Shown in pieces: positions 57,189-64,000 of a DNA stretch of 64,000 nt. The stretch is from Nocardia harenae NBRC 108248 (GTDB lineage: Bacteria > Actinomycetota > Actinomycetes > Mycobacteriales > Mycobacteriaceae). Position 1 is the stretch's first letter, and each line of letters opens with the position of its first letter. The DNA is taken from assembly GCF_001612885.1 (NCBI RefSeq), contig NZ_BDBH01000005.1:1-64000 (forward strand), written 5' to 3'. A program made the position numbers and the translations under genes. The notes below the pieces were generated by a model that ran no database searches, was not told where the DNA came from, and saw nothing but the letters and a program-made list of their open reading frames with translations.

Positions 57189-57551
57189 GTGCGATCCAAG
57201 GTGGACGTCCTGCGCACGGCGGTGGACGACGGCGAGCTGTGGATCGACGGGGTCCTGGTCGCCGACGGCGCGCCGGAGCGCTGCGCGCAGCGCTACGAGC
57301 AGCTGGCCGATCGGGTGGAGGAGCAGATCGCGGCGCTCGCCGCGGCGGGCACGCTGCCCGGCTTCGGCGCGCTCGCCTCCGGCGCGGCGCTGCGCGCGGG
57401 GTTCGAGGGCAAGGCGGGGAGCGCGGTCACCGCGCTGCGCGAATACGCCGCGGCGGCACGGGAACTCGCGAGCACACTGCGCGCGGCGGGCGCGGCCTAC
57501 GCCGCGGCCGATGCGACCGCCGCCGAGCGGCTGGCGGTGCACCATGCGTGA
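57189..57551 (+). CDS. Small WXG/PE-like helical protein (ESX locus)
   Basis: A 120-residue protein, mostly two alpha helices, Ala-rich and without a signal peptide. It starts VRSKVDVLRTAV and has RCAQRYEQLADRVEEQIAALAAAG, then FEGKAGSAVTALREYAAAAREL. Its length and helical hairpin form match the small partners in type VII secretion pairs. There is no clear WxG. The GTG is the first codon after the hydrolase gene with a plausible GGGAAGGGGG ribosome site. Stop overlaps the next start. Confidence 0.65.
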   Translation: MRSKVDVLRTAVDDGELWIDGVLVADGAPERCAQRYEQLADRVEEQIAALAAAGTLPGFGALASGAALRAGFEGKAGSAVTALREYAAAARELASTLRAAGAAYAAADATAAERLAVHHA

Positions 57552-58842
57552 GCTGCCCCGAGCCGCCCAGCGCGGGGAGCACCTGCGCACCGACCCCGAC
57601 TACGCGACCAGGGTCGAGACCTTCGACAACCTCTCGCACCGAGAACTGCACGCCGCGGTGAACCTGCTCGACCCGGCCACGCTGAACGCGGGCGGCCAGG
57701 TGTGGCGCGGCTCCTCGGCGGGGCTGGCCGCCGCCGTGGAGGCCGCGGGCGCGGAGGTGCGAGCCGCCATGGCCGACGGGTGGCGCGGGCCCGCCGCCGC
57801 GAACGCCGCCGCCGCGGTCGCGGCGTTCGAGCAGCGCGGGCGGGAGCTGGCCGAGGTCATGGGGGTGGTCGGCGAGCGGCTGAACCGGGCCGGGGACGCC
57901 GCCGAGACGGTGCGCGCCGGGGTCGGGGCGCCCGCGGGCGCGGAGCCGGATCTGGCGGCGGCGCTGCTGGATCCGGGGAGCGCGGCGGCCAATGTGGCGG
58001 CGCAGAAGGCGGCGGAGACCGCCAGGCTCGATGTCGTCCGGGTGATGGAGGATGTCTACGCGGGGGCCTTCCTGCCCACCGGCAACGGAGTTCCGGCGTT
58101 CCCGGAGTTCGAGGCGCCGGGCGGGGTCGTCGCGGTGTCGTCCGCCGATGCCGGGGCGGGTGGCGCTGCCGTCGGTGCGGCCGGAGCCGTGCCCGGCGCG
58201 ACGCCGGTCGCGCTCGCCACCGGTCCCGGTCCCGAAGCGGACGGCGAGGCCGCCGGTACCGGTGCGGCGCCGACGGATTCGGCGGCGCCGGAAGCCGACT
58301 CCGCGAGCACGACGGAATCCGCCGGAGCGGAGTCCGCCCCCGGCCCCGTCGCCACGCAGGCGGCGGGCACCGCACCCGGGGGCACCGTCCCGGCCTCGTT
58401 CGCCGGGACCTCGCTGCCGCACCCAGCCATTCCGCACACCGCCGCTCCGCACCTCGCGGGCAGCACCGCGCCGGTCGCAGCCACCGCGCCCGGCGTCGTC
58501 CCGCCGACCGTGCCCGCCGACGACCGGAAGAAGCAGCAGGAGGAGCGGAGCACCGCGAAACCACGCGAGTCCAGCGGCACCGAGGCGGTCACCGGGCTCG
58601 GCGCGGGCGCCATGGGCGGGCTGCTCGGCGGCGCGCTGGCGGCGTCCGAGACGACCAGGCCGGGCCACGGGATCAGCGCGCACCTGCCGCCCCGGCCGCC
58701 CGCCGACGCCACCGACGACGACCTGCACTTCCCGGACGAGGAGCTCACCTACCTCGAACCCGGCGACGACAACGGCGGGCTCATCGGGTCGCTGGAGCCG
58801 ACCACGCCGCCGGTGCTCGGGGAGTGGTCCGAGCGCGAGTGA
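57544..58842 (+). CDS. PPE/WXG-like protein with disordered tail (ESX locus)
   Basis: A 432-residue protein. Its first 170 residues form helices with GWRGPAAANAAAA at about 79-91 carrying the W-x-G signature of ESX-secreted proteins. Residues about 185-330 are Ala/Pro/Thr/Ser-rich and disordered. A hydrophobic GLGAGAMGGLLGGALAA lies near residue 365. The start overlaps the preceding gene by 8 bases and the stop overlaps the espG start (GTGA). It is likely exported by an ESX system encoded elsewhere and chaperoned by the EspG-like product. Confidence 0.75.
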   Translation: MRELPRAAQRGEHLRTDPDYATRVETFDNLSHRELHAAVNLLDPATLNAGGQVWRGSSAGLAAAVEAAGAEVRAAMADGWRGPAAANAAAAVAAFEQRGRELAEVMGVVGERLNRAGDAAETVRAGVGAPAGAEPDLAAALLDPGSAAANVAAQKAAETARLDVVRVMEDVYAGAFLPTGNGVPAFPEFEAPGGVVAVSSADAGAGGAAVGAAGAVPGATPVALATGPGPEADGEAAGTGAAPTDSAAPEADSASTTESAGAESAPGPVATQAAGTAPGGTVPASFAGTSLPHPAIPHTAAPHLAGSTAPVAATAPGVVPPTVPADDRKKQQEERSTAKPRESSGTEAVTGLGAGAMGGLLGGALAASETTRPGHGISAHLPPRPPADATDDDLHFPDEELTYLEPGDDNGGLIGSLEPTTPPVLGEWSERE

Positions 58843-59582
58843 GGCGGACGCTGACGCCGGACCAGTTCGCGCTGGCCTGGAGCCGGACCGACGGGGACCG
58901 CATCCCGTACCCGCTCGCGGTGCGGCTCTCCGCCGCCGACAATGTGCAGCGCGCCGCGCAGCTCCCCGCCCTGCACCGCTGGTGCGACGAGCACCTGGAC
59001 GCCGATCTGGAGGCGGCGCTCCGCGTCCTCGCCCGCCCTGCCCTGCGCGCCGAGGTCTTCGGTTACGCACTCGGAGCGCCGATCCGGGTGCTCGGAGCTG
59101 TCGCGGGCGAGATCGCGGTCGTGGCCGCGCAGCTCCCCGGCTCCGCGCCGGATCGCGGCGGCGATATCCGGATCTCGGTCGGCTCGGCCCGCACCTTCGC
59201 CGCCCGCGTGATCACGCCGCTCCCGCGCAACAGCGCGGGCACCCTGGCCGCGCTCACCGCCCCGCTGGCCCGCGTCACCGAGGACAGCCGCGACCTGGTG
59301 ACCGTCCCGGTCTCCGGCCCGTCGGTCCCCGCCCGTATCCGGCGCCTGCTCCGCGCCCCGCGCGACGGTATCGGCCAGATCGTGGTCTCGGTGCGCCGCG
59401 ACGCGGGCGCGCTCGCCCCGTTCGGCGTGCTGTGCTGGATCGATATCACCGGGGACGGCCGCTACGCGGTGCGCACCGGCGCCGAGGTGGAGATCACCCC
59501 GGTCACCGCGGAGAGCTTCGCCGGACGGCTGCGCCCCATGCTCACCGCCGCGGGGCGGGTGACCCCGCGCGCGCTGTGGTGA
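58839..59582 (+). CDS. espG: ESX secretion-associated protein, EspG family
   Basis: A 247-residue EspG-family protein, the cytosolic chaperone that binds PPE-like substrates before ESX export. Family marks are the LTPDQFALAWSR start, DRIPYPLAVRLSA, and the repeating strand-helix pattern with VLCWIDITGDGRYAVRTG near residue 190-207. It overlaps the PPE-like gene by GTGA. No ESX membrane component (EccB-E) is in the window, so the trio is an orphan substrate-chaperone set. Confidence 0.85.
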   Translation: MRRTLTPDQFALAWSRTDGDRIPYPLAVRLSAADNVQRAAQLPALHRWCDEHLDADLEAALRVLARPALRAEVFGYALGAPIRVLGAVAGEIAVVAAQLPGSAPDRGGDIRISVGSARTFAARVITPLPRNSAGTLAALTAPLARVTEDSRDLVTVPVSGPSVPARIRRLLRAPRDGIGQIVVSVRRDAGALAPFGVLCWIDITGDGRYAVRTGAEVEITPVTAESFAGRLRPMLTAAGRVTPRALW

Positions 59583-60230
59583 TCACCGCGCCCGCAGCAC
59601 CGCGGTGACCTCGGCATCGGCCAGCTGGTGGAAATCCTCGTACGCGGTACCGACCCCGCCCAGGCTCTCCGGTACCAGCGGGCACACCACGTCGTCGGCC
59701 TCGGCGGCGGCCCGGCGCAGCGCCTCCGGCGAGGAGACCGGCACCGCCACCAGCACCAGCGCGGGGCGCTGGCGGCGCAGCACCCGGCAGGCGGCCACCA
59801 TGGTGGCCCCGGTCGCCATGCCGTCGTCCACCAGCACCACCACCCGGCCCGCCCGCGGCACCGCCGCCGCACCGGCCCGCCAGGTGGCCCTGCGCCGCTC
59901 CAGCTCGGCCCGCTCGGCCACCTCGACGCCGGCCAGCGCGACCTCGGTGAGCCCCGTGTGCGCGAGCACGTCCGCGTTCAGCACCCTGGCGCCGTCCTCC
60001 CCGATCGCCCCCGCCGCCAGCTCCGGCTGCCAGGGCACCCCGAGCTTGCGGACCAGCAGGACGTCGAGCGCGCCCCCGACCACCTCGCGGACGCCTGCCG
60101 CCACCGGCACGCCGCCGCGCGGCAGCCCGAGCAGCAGCGGACCAGGGGCTCCCGCCTCCGCGACGAGGCCCCACTCGGCCAGCTCGCCTCCGAGCACACG
60201 ACCGGCCGATGTCCGATCGGTGTAGATCAT
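59583..60230 (-). CDS. Phosphoribosyltransferase-fold protein
   Basis: A 215-residue protein with the PRTase core. The PRPP loop is VVVLVDDGMATGATM (about 121-135). LLGLPRGGVPVAAGV and LDVLLVRKLGVPWQPELAAGAIGEDG are typical of the uncharacterised actinobacterial group (often fused to or near an erythromycin-esterase/dienelactone protein), so nucleobase specificity cannot be given. Its stop codon directly abuts the espG stop, with no spacer. The ATG at 60230 has GGAGG at close range. Confidence 0.88.
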   Translation of the reverse strand: MIYTDRTSAGRVLGGELAEWGLVAEAGAPGPLLLGLPRGGVPVAAGVREVVGGALDVLLVRKLGVPWQPELAAGAIGEDGARVLNADVLAHTGLTEVALAGVEVAERAELERRRATWRAGAAAVPRAGRVVVLVDDGMATGATMVAACRVLRRQRPALVLVAVPVSSPEALRRAAAEADDVVCPLVPESLGGVGTAYEDFHQLADAEVTAVLRAR

Positions 60231-60241
60231 TGCCTCCGACG

Positions 60242-61057
60242 CTACTCCGGAACGCGCTCCACCACGGCGAATCGGCGCAGCTCCAGGCTCGGATTCGCGC
60301 GCCGCACCGAGTCGATCAGCTCGGCGTCGACGGCGGCGGTGAGCACGCCGGGCTCGGCACCGAGCTCGGCCAGCACCGCCCCCGCCGGGTCGATGATCAT
60401 CGAGGCGCCTGCGCCGCGCGGCGCGGCCTGGTCGGCGGCGGCGACGTAGACGGTGTTCTCGATGGCCCGCGCGCGCAGCAGCGTCGTCCACTGGTCGACC
60501 TTGCCCGGCCCCGGAATCCACTGCGCGGGCAGCAGCAGCACCCGCGCACCGGCGGCGGCCACCCGCCGCGCGCCCTCGGGGAAGCGCAGGTCGAAGCAGG
60601 TCTGCAGCCCGAAGACGGTGTCGCCCACGGTGAAGACCGGCGGCTCGGTGATCGCGCCGGGCCGCACCACATCGGACTCGCGGTGGCCGAAGGCGTCGTA
60701 GAGGTGCACCTTGCGGTAGGTGGCGACGAGTTCGCCGTCGGGCGCGAGCACGACGAGGGTGTTGTGAATGCGCTCCGGCTCGTCCGGTACCTCCTCGACC
60801 ACCCCGGCCACCAGGTGCACCCCGAACTCCTTCGCGAGCCCGCCGAGCCCGGTGACGAAGGGCCCGCCGAGCGGCTCGCGCACCGCGACCACCCGCTCGT
60901 CCAGCCTGGTCACCGCGTACATGGCGTACTCGGGGGCGAGCACCACCTCGGCGCCGCGCGCGGCGGCTTCGGCGACCGGCTCGCGCAGCGCGCGGAGGTT
61001 GGCGGCCGGATCGGTGGATGGCGCGAACTGGACGACCGCGACGATCGGTGACGACAT
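60242..61057 (-). CDS. Carbon-nitrogen hydrolase (nitrilase superfamily amidase)
   Basis: A 271-residue hydrolase of amide-type bonds. The catalytic triad is visible: glutamate in LAPEYAMY (about 41), lysine in TYRKVHLYD (about 113) and cysteine in FGLQTCFDLRFPEGARR (about 146). A Nit2/omega-amidase or deaminated-glutathione amidase role is plausible, with deaminated-glutathione repair the best guess. The ATG at 61057 is used. It is 11 bases from the PRTase start, so they form an operon. Confidence 0.9.
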   Translation of the reverse strand: MSSPIVAVVQFAPSTDPAANLRALREPVAEAAARGAEVVLAPEYAMYAVTRLDERVVAVREPLGGPFVTGLGGLAKEFGVHLVAGVVEEVPDEPERIHNTLVVLAPDGELVATYRKVHLYDAFGHRESDVVRPGAITEPPVFTVGDTVFGLQTCFDLRFPEGARRVAAAGARVLLLPAQWIPGPGKVDQWTTLLRARAIENTVYVAAADQAAPRGAGASMIIDPAGAVLAELGAEPGVLTAAVDAELIDSVRRANPSLELRRFAVVERVPE

Positions 61058-61117
61058 GTCACCACGGTATGGCCCGGCTGCGGGTGAGACCACCGCCACG
61101 CAGTAAACTGCTGGTCA

Positions 61118-63028
61118 ATGAGCATCAATGAGGTCGATACCGTTCCCGGCGACAACGGGGACCCCCGCGAAGGCGAGGGTTCGACCGGCGATTTCGCGAC
61201 CGGCGGCCCGGTCACCGCGGCGACGCACGGTTCCACGAGCAGCACCGAAGGCGGCCCCACCGCCGCGACCGGCGGCGATTCCCCCGCGGAGCCGGCCGCC
61301 GACGCACCGCCCACCTTCGCCGAGCTCGGCATCGACGCCCGGATCCTGCGCGCCATCGCCGACGTCGGCTACGAGTCGCCGTCGCCGATCCAGGCCGCCA
61401 CCATCCCGCCGCTGCTGGACGGCGCCGACGTGGTCGGCCTCGCGCAGACCGGCACCGGCAAGACCGCCGCCTTCGCCATCCCGATCCTGATGGGGCTCGA
61501 CCCCGCCGACCGGCAGCCGCGCGCGCTGGTCCTCGCGCCGACCCGCGAGCTGGCGATCCAGGTCGCCGAGGCGTTCGGCCGCTACGCCACGCACATGCCC
61601 GGCCTGCACGTGCTTCCCATCTACGGCGGGCAGAGCTACGGCGTGCAGCTCTCCGGGCTGCGCCGCGGCGCCCAGGTGGTGGTCGGCACCCCCGGCCGCG
61701 TCATCGACCACCTGGAGAAGGGCACGCTCGACCTCTCCGGGCTGCGCTACCTGGTGCTCGACGAGGCCGACGAGATGCTCAAGATGGGCTTCCAGGAGGA
61801 CGTCGAGCGCATCCTCGCCGATACCCCGGACGAGAAGCAGGTCGCGCTCTTCTCCGCGACCATGCCCGGCGCCATCCGCAAGATCTCCAAGCAGTACCTG
61901 CACAACCCGGTCGAGATCACGGTCAAGGCCAAGACCTCGACCGCTACCAACATCACCCAGCGCTGGGTGCAGGTGTCGCACCAGCGCAAGCTGGACGCGC
62001 TGACCCGGATTCTCGAGGTCGAGGCGTTCGAGGCGATGATCATCTTCGTGCGCACCAAGCAGGCCACCGAGGAGCTCGCGGAGAAGCTGCGCGCCCGCGG
62101 CTTCTCCGCCGCCGCGATCAACGGCGATATCGCGCAGAACCAGCGCGAGCGCACCATCGGGCAGCTCAAGTCGGGCGCGCTCGACATCCTGGTCGCCACC
62201 GACGTCGCCGCCCGCGGCCTGGACGTCGACCGCATCTCGCACGTGGTGAACTACGACATTCCCCACGACACCGAGTCCTACGTGCACCGGATCGGCCGCA
62301 CCGGGCGGGCCGGGCGCTCCGGCGAGGCGCTGCTCTTCGTGGCGCCGCGGGAGCGGCACCTGCTCAAGTCGATCGAGCGCGCCACCAGGCACCCGCTCAC
62401 CGAGATGCAGCTGCCGAGCGTGGACGACGTGAACGCGCAGCGGGTCAGCAAGTTCGGCGACGCCATCACCGACAACCTCTCCTCGGAGAACCTGGCGCTC
62501 TTCCGCACCCTGATCGAGGAGTACGAGCGCGAGCACAACACGCCGCTCATCGATATCGCGGCGGCGCTCGCGGTCGGCTCGCACGACGGCAAGAACTTCT
62601 TCATGGAGCCGGAGCCCGAGCCGGTGGAGCGGCCGCGCCGGGAGCGCCCGGAGCGGCACAACTTCGACGACGAGGGCGGCGGCCGCAGCCACCACCGCAG
62701 CACCGGGGCCGAGCTCGCCACCTACCGGATCAGCGTCGGCAAGCGGCACCGGGTCGTGCCCGGCGCGATCGTCGGGGCCATCGCCAACGAGGGCGGGCTG
62801 CGCCGCAGCGACTTCGGGCACATCAGCATCCGGCCGGACCACAGCCTGGTCGAGCTGCCCGCGCACCTGCCCGCCGAGACGCTGGAGGCGCTGCGCCGCA
62901 CCAGGATCAGCGGCGTGCTGATCCAGCTGCAGCTGGATCAGGGGTCGCCGCAGCACCGCTCGATGCCGCGCGGGCCGCGCCGGGAGGGGCCACGGCGCGC
63001 ACCGGAGCGGCGCAAACCGCGGTCCTGA
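61118..63028 (+). CDS. deaD: DEAD-box RNA helicase with RNA-binding C-domain (DeaD/CsdA)
   Basis: A 636-residue ATP-dependent RNA helicase for rRNA processing, ribosome assembly and mRNA decay. It has the Q motif (FAELGIDARILRAI..PSPIQ), AQTGTGKT, PTRELAIQ, VLDEADEML, FSATMPG, FVRTK and HRIGRTGRAG. The C-terminal DbpA/CsdA-like RNA-binding domain follows (about 525-600, RHRVVPGAIVGAIANEGG...FGHISI). About 65 N-terminal residues are low complexity and acidic. The ATG at 61118 lacks a strong ribosome site. A basic tail (ARG/PRO-rich) ends the protein. Confidence 0.95.
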   Translation: MSINEVDTVPGDNGDPREGEGSTGDFATGGPVTAATHGSTSSTEGGPTAATGGDSPAEPAADAPPTFAELGIDARILRAIADVGYESPSPIQAATIPPLLDGADVVGLAQTGTGKTAAFAIPILMGLDPADRQPRALVLAPTRELAIQVAEAFGRYATHMPGLHVLPIYGGQSYGVQLSGLRRGAQVVVGTPGRVIDHLEKGTLDLSGLRYLVLDEADEMLKMGFQEDVERILADTPDEKQVALFSATMPGAIRKISKQYLHNPVEITVKAKTSTATNITQRWVQVSHQRKLDALTRILEVEAFEAMIIFVRTKQATEELAEKLRARGFSAAAINGDIAQNQRERTIGQLKSGALDILVATDVAARGLDVDRISHVVNYDIPHDTESYVHRIGRTGRAGRSGEALLFVAPRERHLLKSIERATRHPLTEMQLPSVDDVNAQRVSKFGDAITDNLSSENLALFRTLIEEYEREHNTPLIDIAAALAVGSHDGKNFFMEPEPEPVERPRRERPERHNFDDEGGGRSHHRSTGAELATYRISVGKRHRVVPGAIVGAIANEGGLRRSDFGHISIRPDHSLVELPAHLPAETLEALRRTRISGVLIQLQLDQGSPQHRSMPRGPRREGPRRAPERRKPRS

Positions 63029-63113
63029 TCCACCGTTTCGCGCGGCGAGCACCGTAGTGTTGCCGTCGATTCGCCGACACCGGTGAGCCCGCGACGAGAC
63101 AGGAGGGCCGCGT

Positions 63114-64000
63114 TTGCTCGTCATCGGTGACGTGGTAGTCGCCGCACCGGCCGACCTGATCGCTGCCGCGCGCTGCGAATTCGCGGTGCTGCGCGCCCTG
63201 GACGCCGAGATCGCCTCGCCGCGTGCGGATTCCGCGGCCGAGCGGGATCGGCTGCTGGCCGGGAACGAGCGCACGATCGCCGCGCTGCGCCGCGGGGCGA
63301 CCGAGATCACCGATGCCGTGCTCTTCGACGGCCGCACCGCCGCCTCCGCGCCGCGGCTGCTGCGCGCGGATCACCGGGTGCGCTACACCCCGGCCACCGC
63401 CGACGCCACCGACCCGGTGCGCGCCGCGCTGGAGCTGGCGGCCTGCGCCGACCTGCTGAGCGCCGCGGGCGCACTGCCCGCGCCGGTGCTGCGGATCGGC
63501 GGCAGCGACTTCCCGCTCGACTCCGCGCTCCCGGTCCACCTGGCGCGGCGGGAGCGGTTCGAGCACATCGTGGCCGAGCAGGCCGCCGAGCTGCTCCCCG
63601 TGCAGTGGGGCGACCCGCGCTACCTGGCCTGCGGACGCTGCGCCGCCTGCCGGGCGGCGGCACGCACCGCGCGCGACGTCGGGCTGGTGGCTGGGATCGA
63701 TCCAGGCACCGCGGCGCTGCTGCGCGGGTCGGGGATCGGCACCGTCGACCGGCTGGCCAGCTCCACCGCCGAGCTGCCCGGGCTGCCGGTGCGCACCGCG
63801 ACCGCGCTGCGCAGGCAGGCGCGGGTGCAGGTGCGCGCGGACGCCGCCGGGCACCCGGTCGCCGACACCGCGGGGGCCGACGCGCTGGCCGCGCTGCCGC
63901 CGAGCGCGCCGGGCGATATCGGGATCGCGGTCGGACCCGGCCCCGCGCTGCTGGTGGCGGGGCCGGAGCTCGCGCTGCGAATCCCGTTCGGCGCGAACGG
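63114..64000 (+). CDS. TM0106-family RecB-like nuclease (N-terminal part, cut by window end)
   Basis: The frame is open from a TTG at 63114 to the window end (295 codons seen). The N-terminus DLIAAARCEFAVLRALDAEI matches the start of TM0106-type RecB-like nucleases. Later, YLACGRCAACRAAARTARDVGLVAGIDPG gives the family cysteine cluster, and GSGIGTVDRLAS the helix-hairpin-helix-like element. The nuclease and helicase parts of the family lie beyond the window. AGGAGGG is 7 bases ahead of TTG. Interestingly the usual LGD..HE catalytic region near the start is not obvious here. Confidence 0.78.
   Translation, partial: MLVIGDVVVAAPADLIAAARCEFAVLRALDAEIASPRADSAAERDRLLAGNERTIAALRRGATEITDAVLFDGRTAASAPRLLRADHRVRYTPATADATDPVRAALELAACADLLSAAGALPAPVLRIGGSDFPLDSALPVHLARRERFEHIVAEQAAELLPVQWGDPRYLACGRCAACRAAARTARDVGLVAGIDPGTAALLRGSGIGTVDRLASSTAELPGLPVRTATALRRQARVQVRADAAGHPVADTAGADALAALPPSAPGDIGIAVGPGPALLVAGPELALRIPFGAN

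Overview
The window is about 70% GC, gene-dense and almost free of non-coding space. It comes from a mycolic-acid actinobacterium, most likely Nocardia or a close relative such as Rhodococcus. The reasons are a WhiB2 regulator, the coenzyme F420 genes fbiA and fbiB, the arabinogalactan linker genes wbbL and rmlD, an LCP ligase, an ESX-type WXG/EspG locus, AlkB with rubredoxins, and DUF3499 and TIGR03089 proteins. Gene content and partial order match the Mycobacterium tuberculosis region Rv3249c-Rv3268, with rearrangement and inserted genes. No rRNA, tRNA, CRISPR array, insertion sequence or prophage was seen.

Layout. 1-2.8 kb: alkane hydroxylation on the minus strand (alkB-rubA-rubB-tetR, plus the 5' end of a second alkB-like gene running off the left edge). 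2.8-5.8 kb: fbiA-fbiB-Nudix, minus strand, coupled by 4-base start/stop overlaps. 6.1-11.6 kb: whiB2, a degenerate metallopeptidase, DUF3499, and the GDP-mannose branch pmmA-tobH-manA. 11.6-17.0 kb: a CrtI-like oxidoreductase and a C4-dicarboxylate module (dctA with a divergent DcuS/DcuR-type two-component pair). 17.0-22.5 kb: mannose-1-phosphate guanylyltransferase, wbbL, rmlD, then divergent lcp and a TIGR03089 gene. 22.6-26.5 kb: P450, carboxylesterase and three small metal or redox proteins. 26.5-29.7 kb: a tandem-repeat array, a small HEPN-like protein and a Rad50-like zinc-hook ATPase, a candidate two-gene defence or stress module. 30.0-31.5 kb: a short archaeal-type prolyl-tRNA synthetase. 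31.6-39.3 kb: a tightly coupled operon of SWIM-DUF5691 fusion, MoxR AAA+ ATPase, DUF5682, a tiny basic ORF and a vWA protein; this is the strongest candidate for an incompletely described system. 39.4-42.7 kb: a MacB/FtsX-type ABC exporter. 42.8-46.3 kb: DUF1877-like, HMG-CoA-lyase-like, CoA-transferase and endonuclease IV genes. 46.5-51.9 kb: three tandem PknB-type kinases. 51.9-57.1 kb: small membrane or secreted proteins, two acyl-CoA dehydrogenases and an alpha/beta hydrolase. 57.2-59.6 kb: a WXG/PPE-like/EspG trio. 59.6-64 kb: phosphoribosyltransferase, nitrilase-family amidohydrolase, DEAD-box helicase and the 5' part of a TM0106-type RecB-like nuclease cut by the right edge.

How the genes work together. 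pmmA, manA and the guanylyltransferase supply GDP-mannose. rmlD and wbbL build the rhamnose linker onto which LCP proteins ligate arabinogalactan. fbiA and fbiB complete F420. The alk genes hydroxylate alkanes, and the acyl-CoA dehydrogenases, CoA transferase and lyase belong to acyl-CoA catabolism. Starts were chosen from ribosome binding sites and start/stop overlaps. Family assignments come from recognised motifs only; no search was run.
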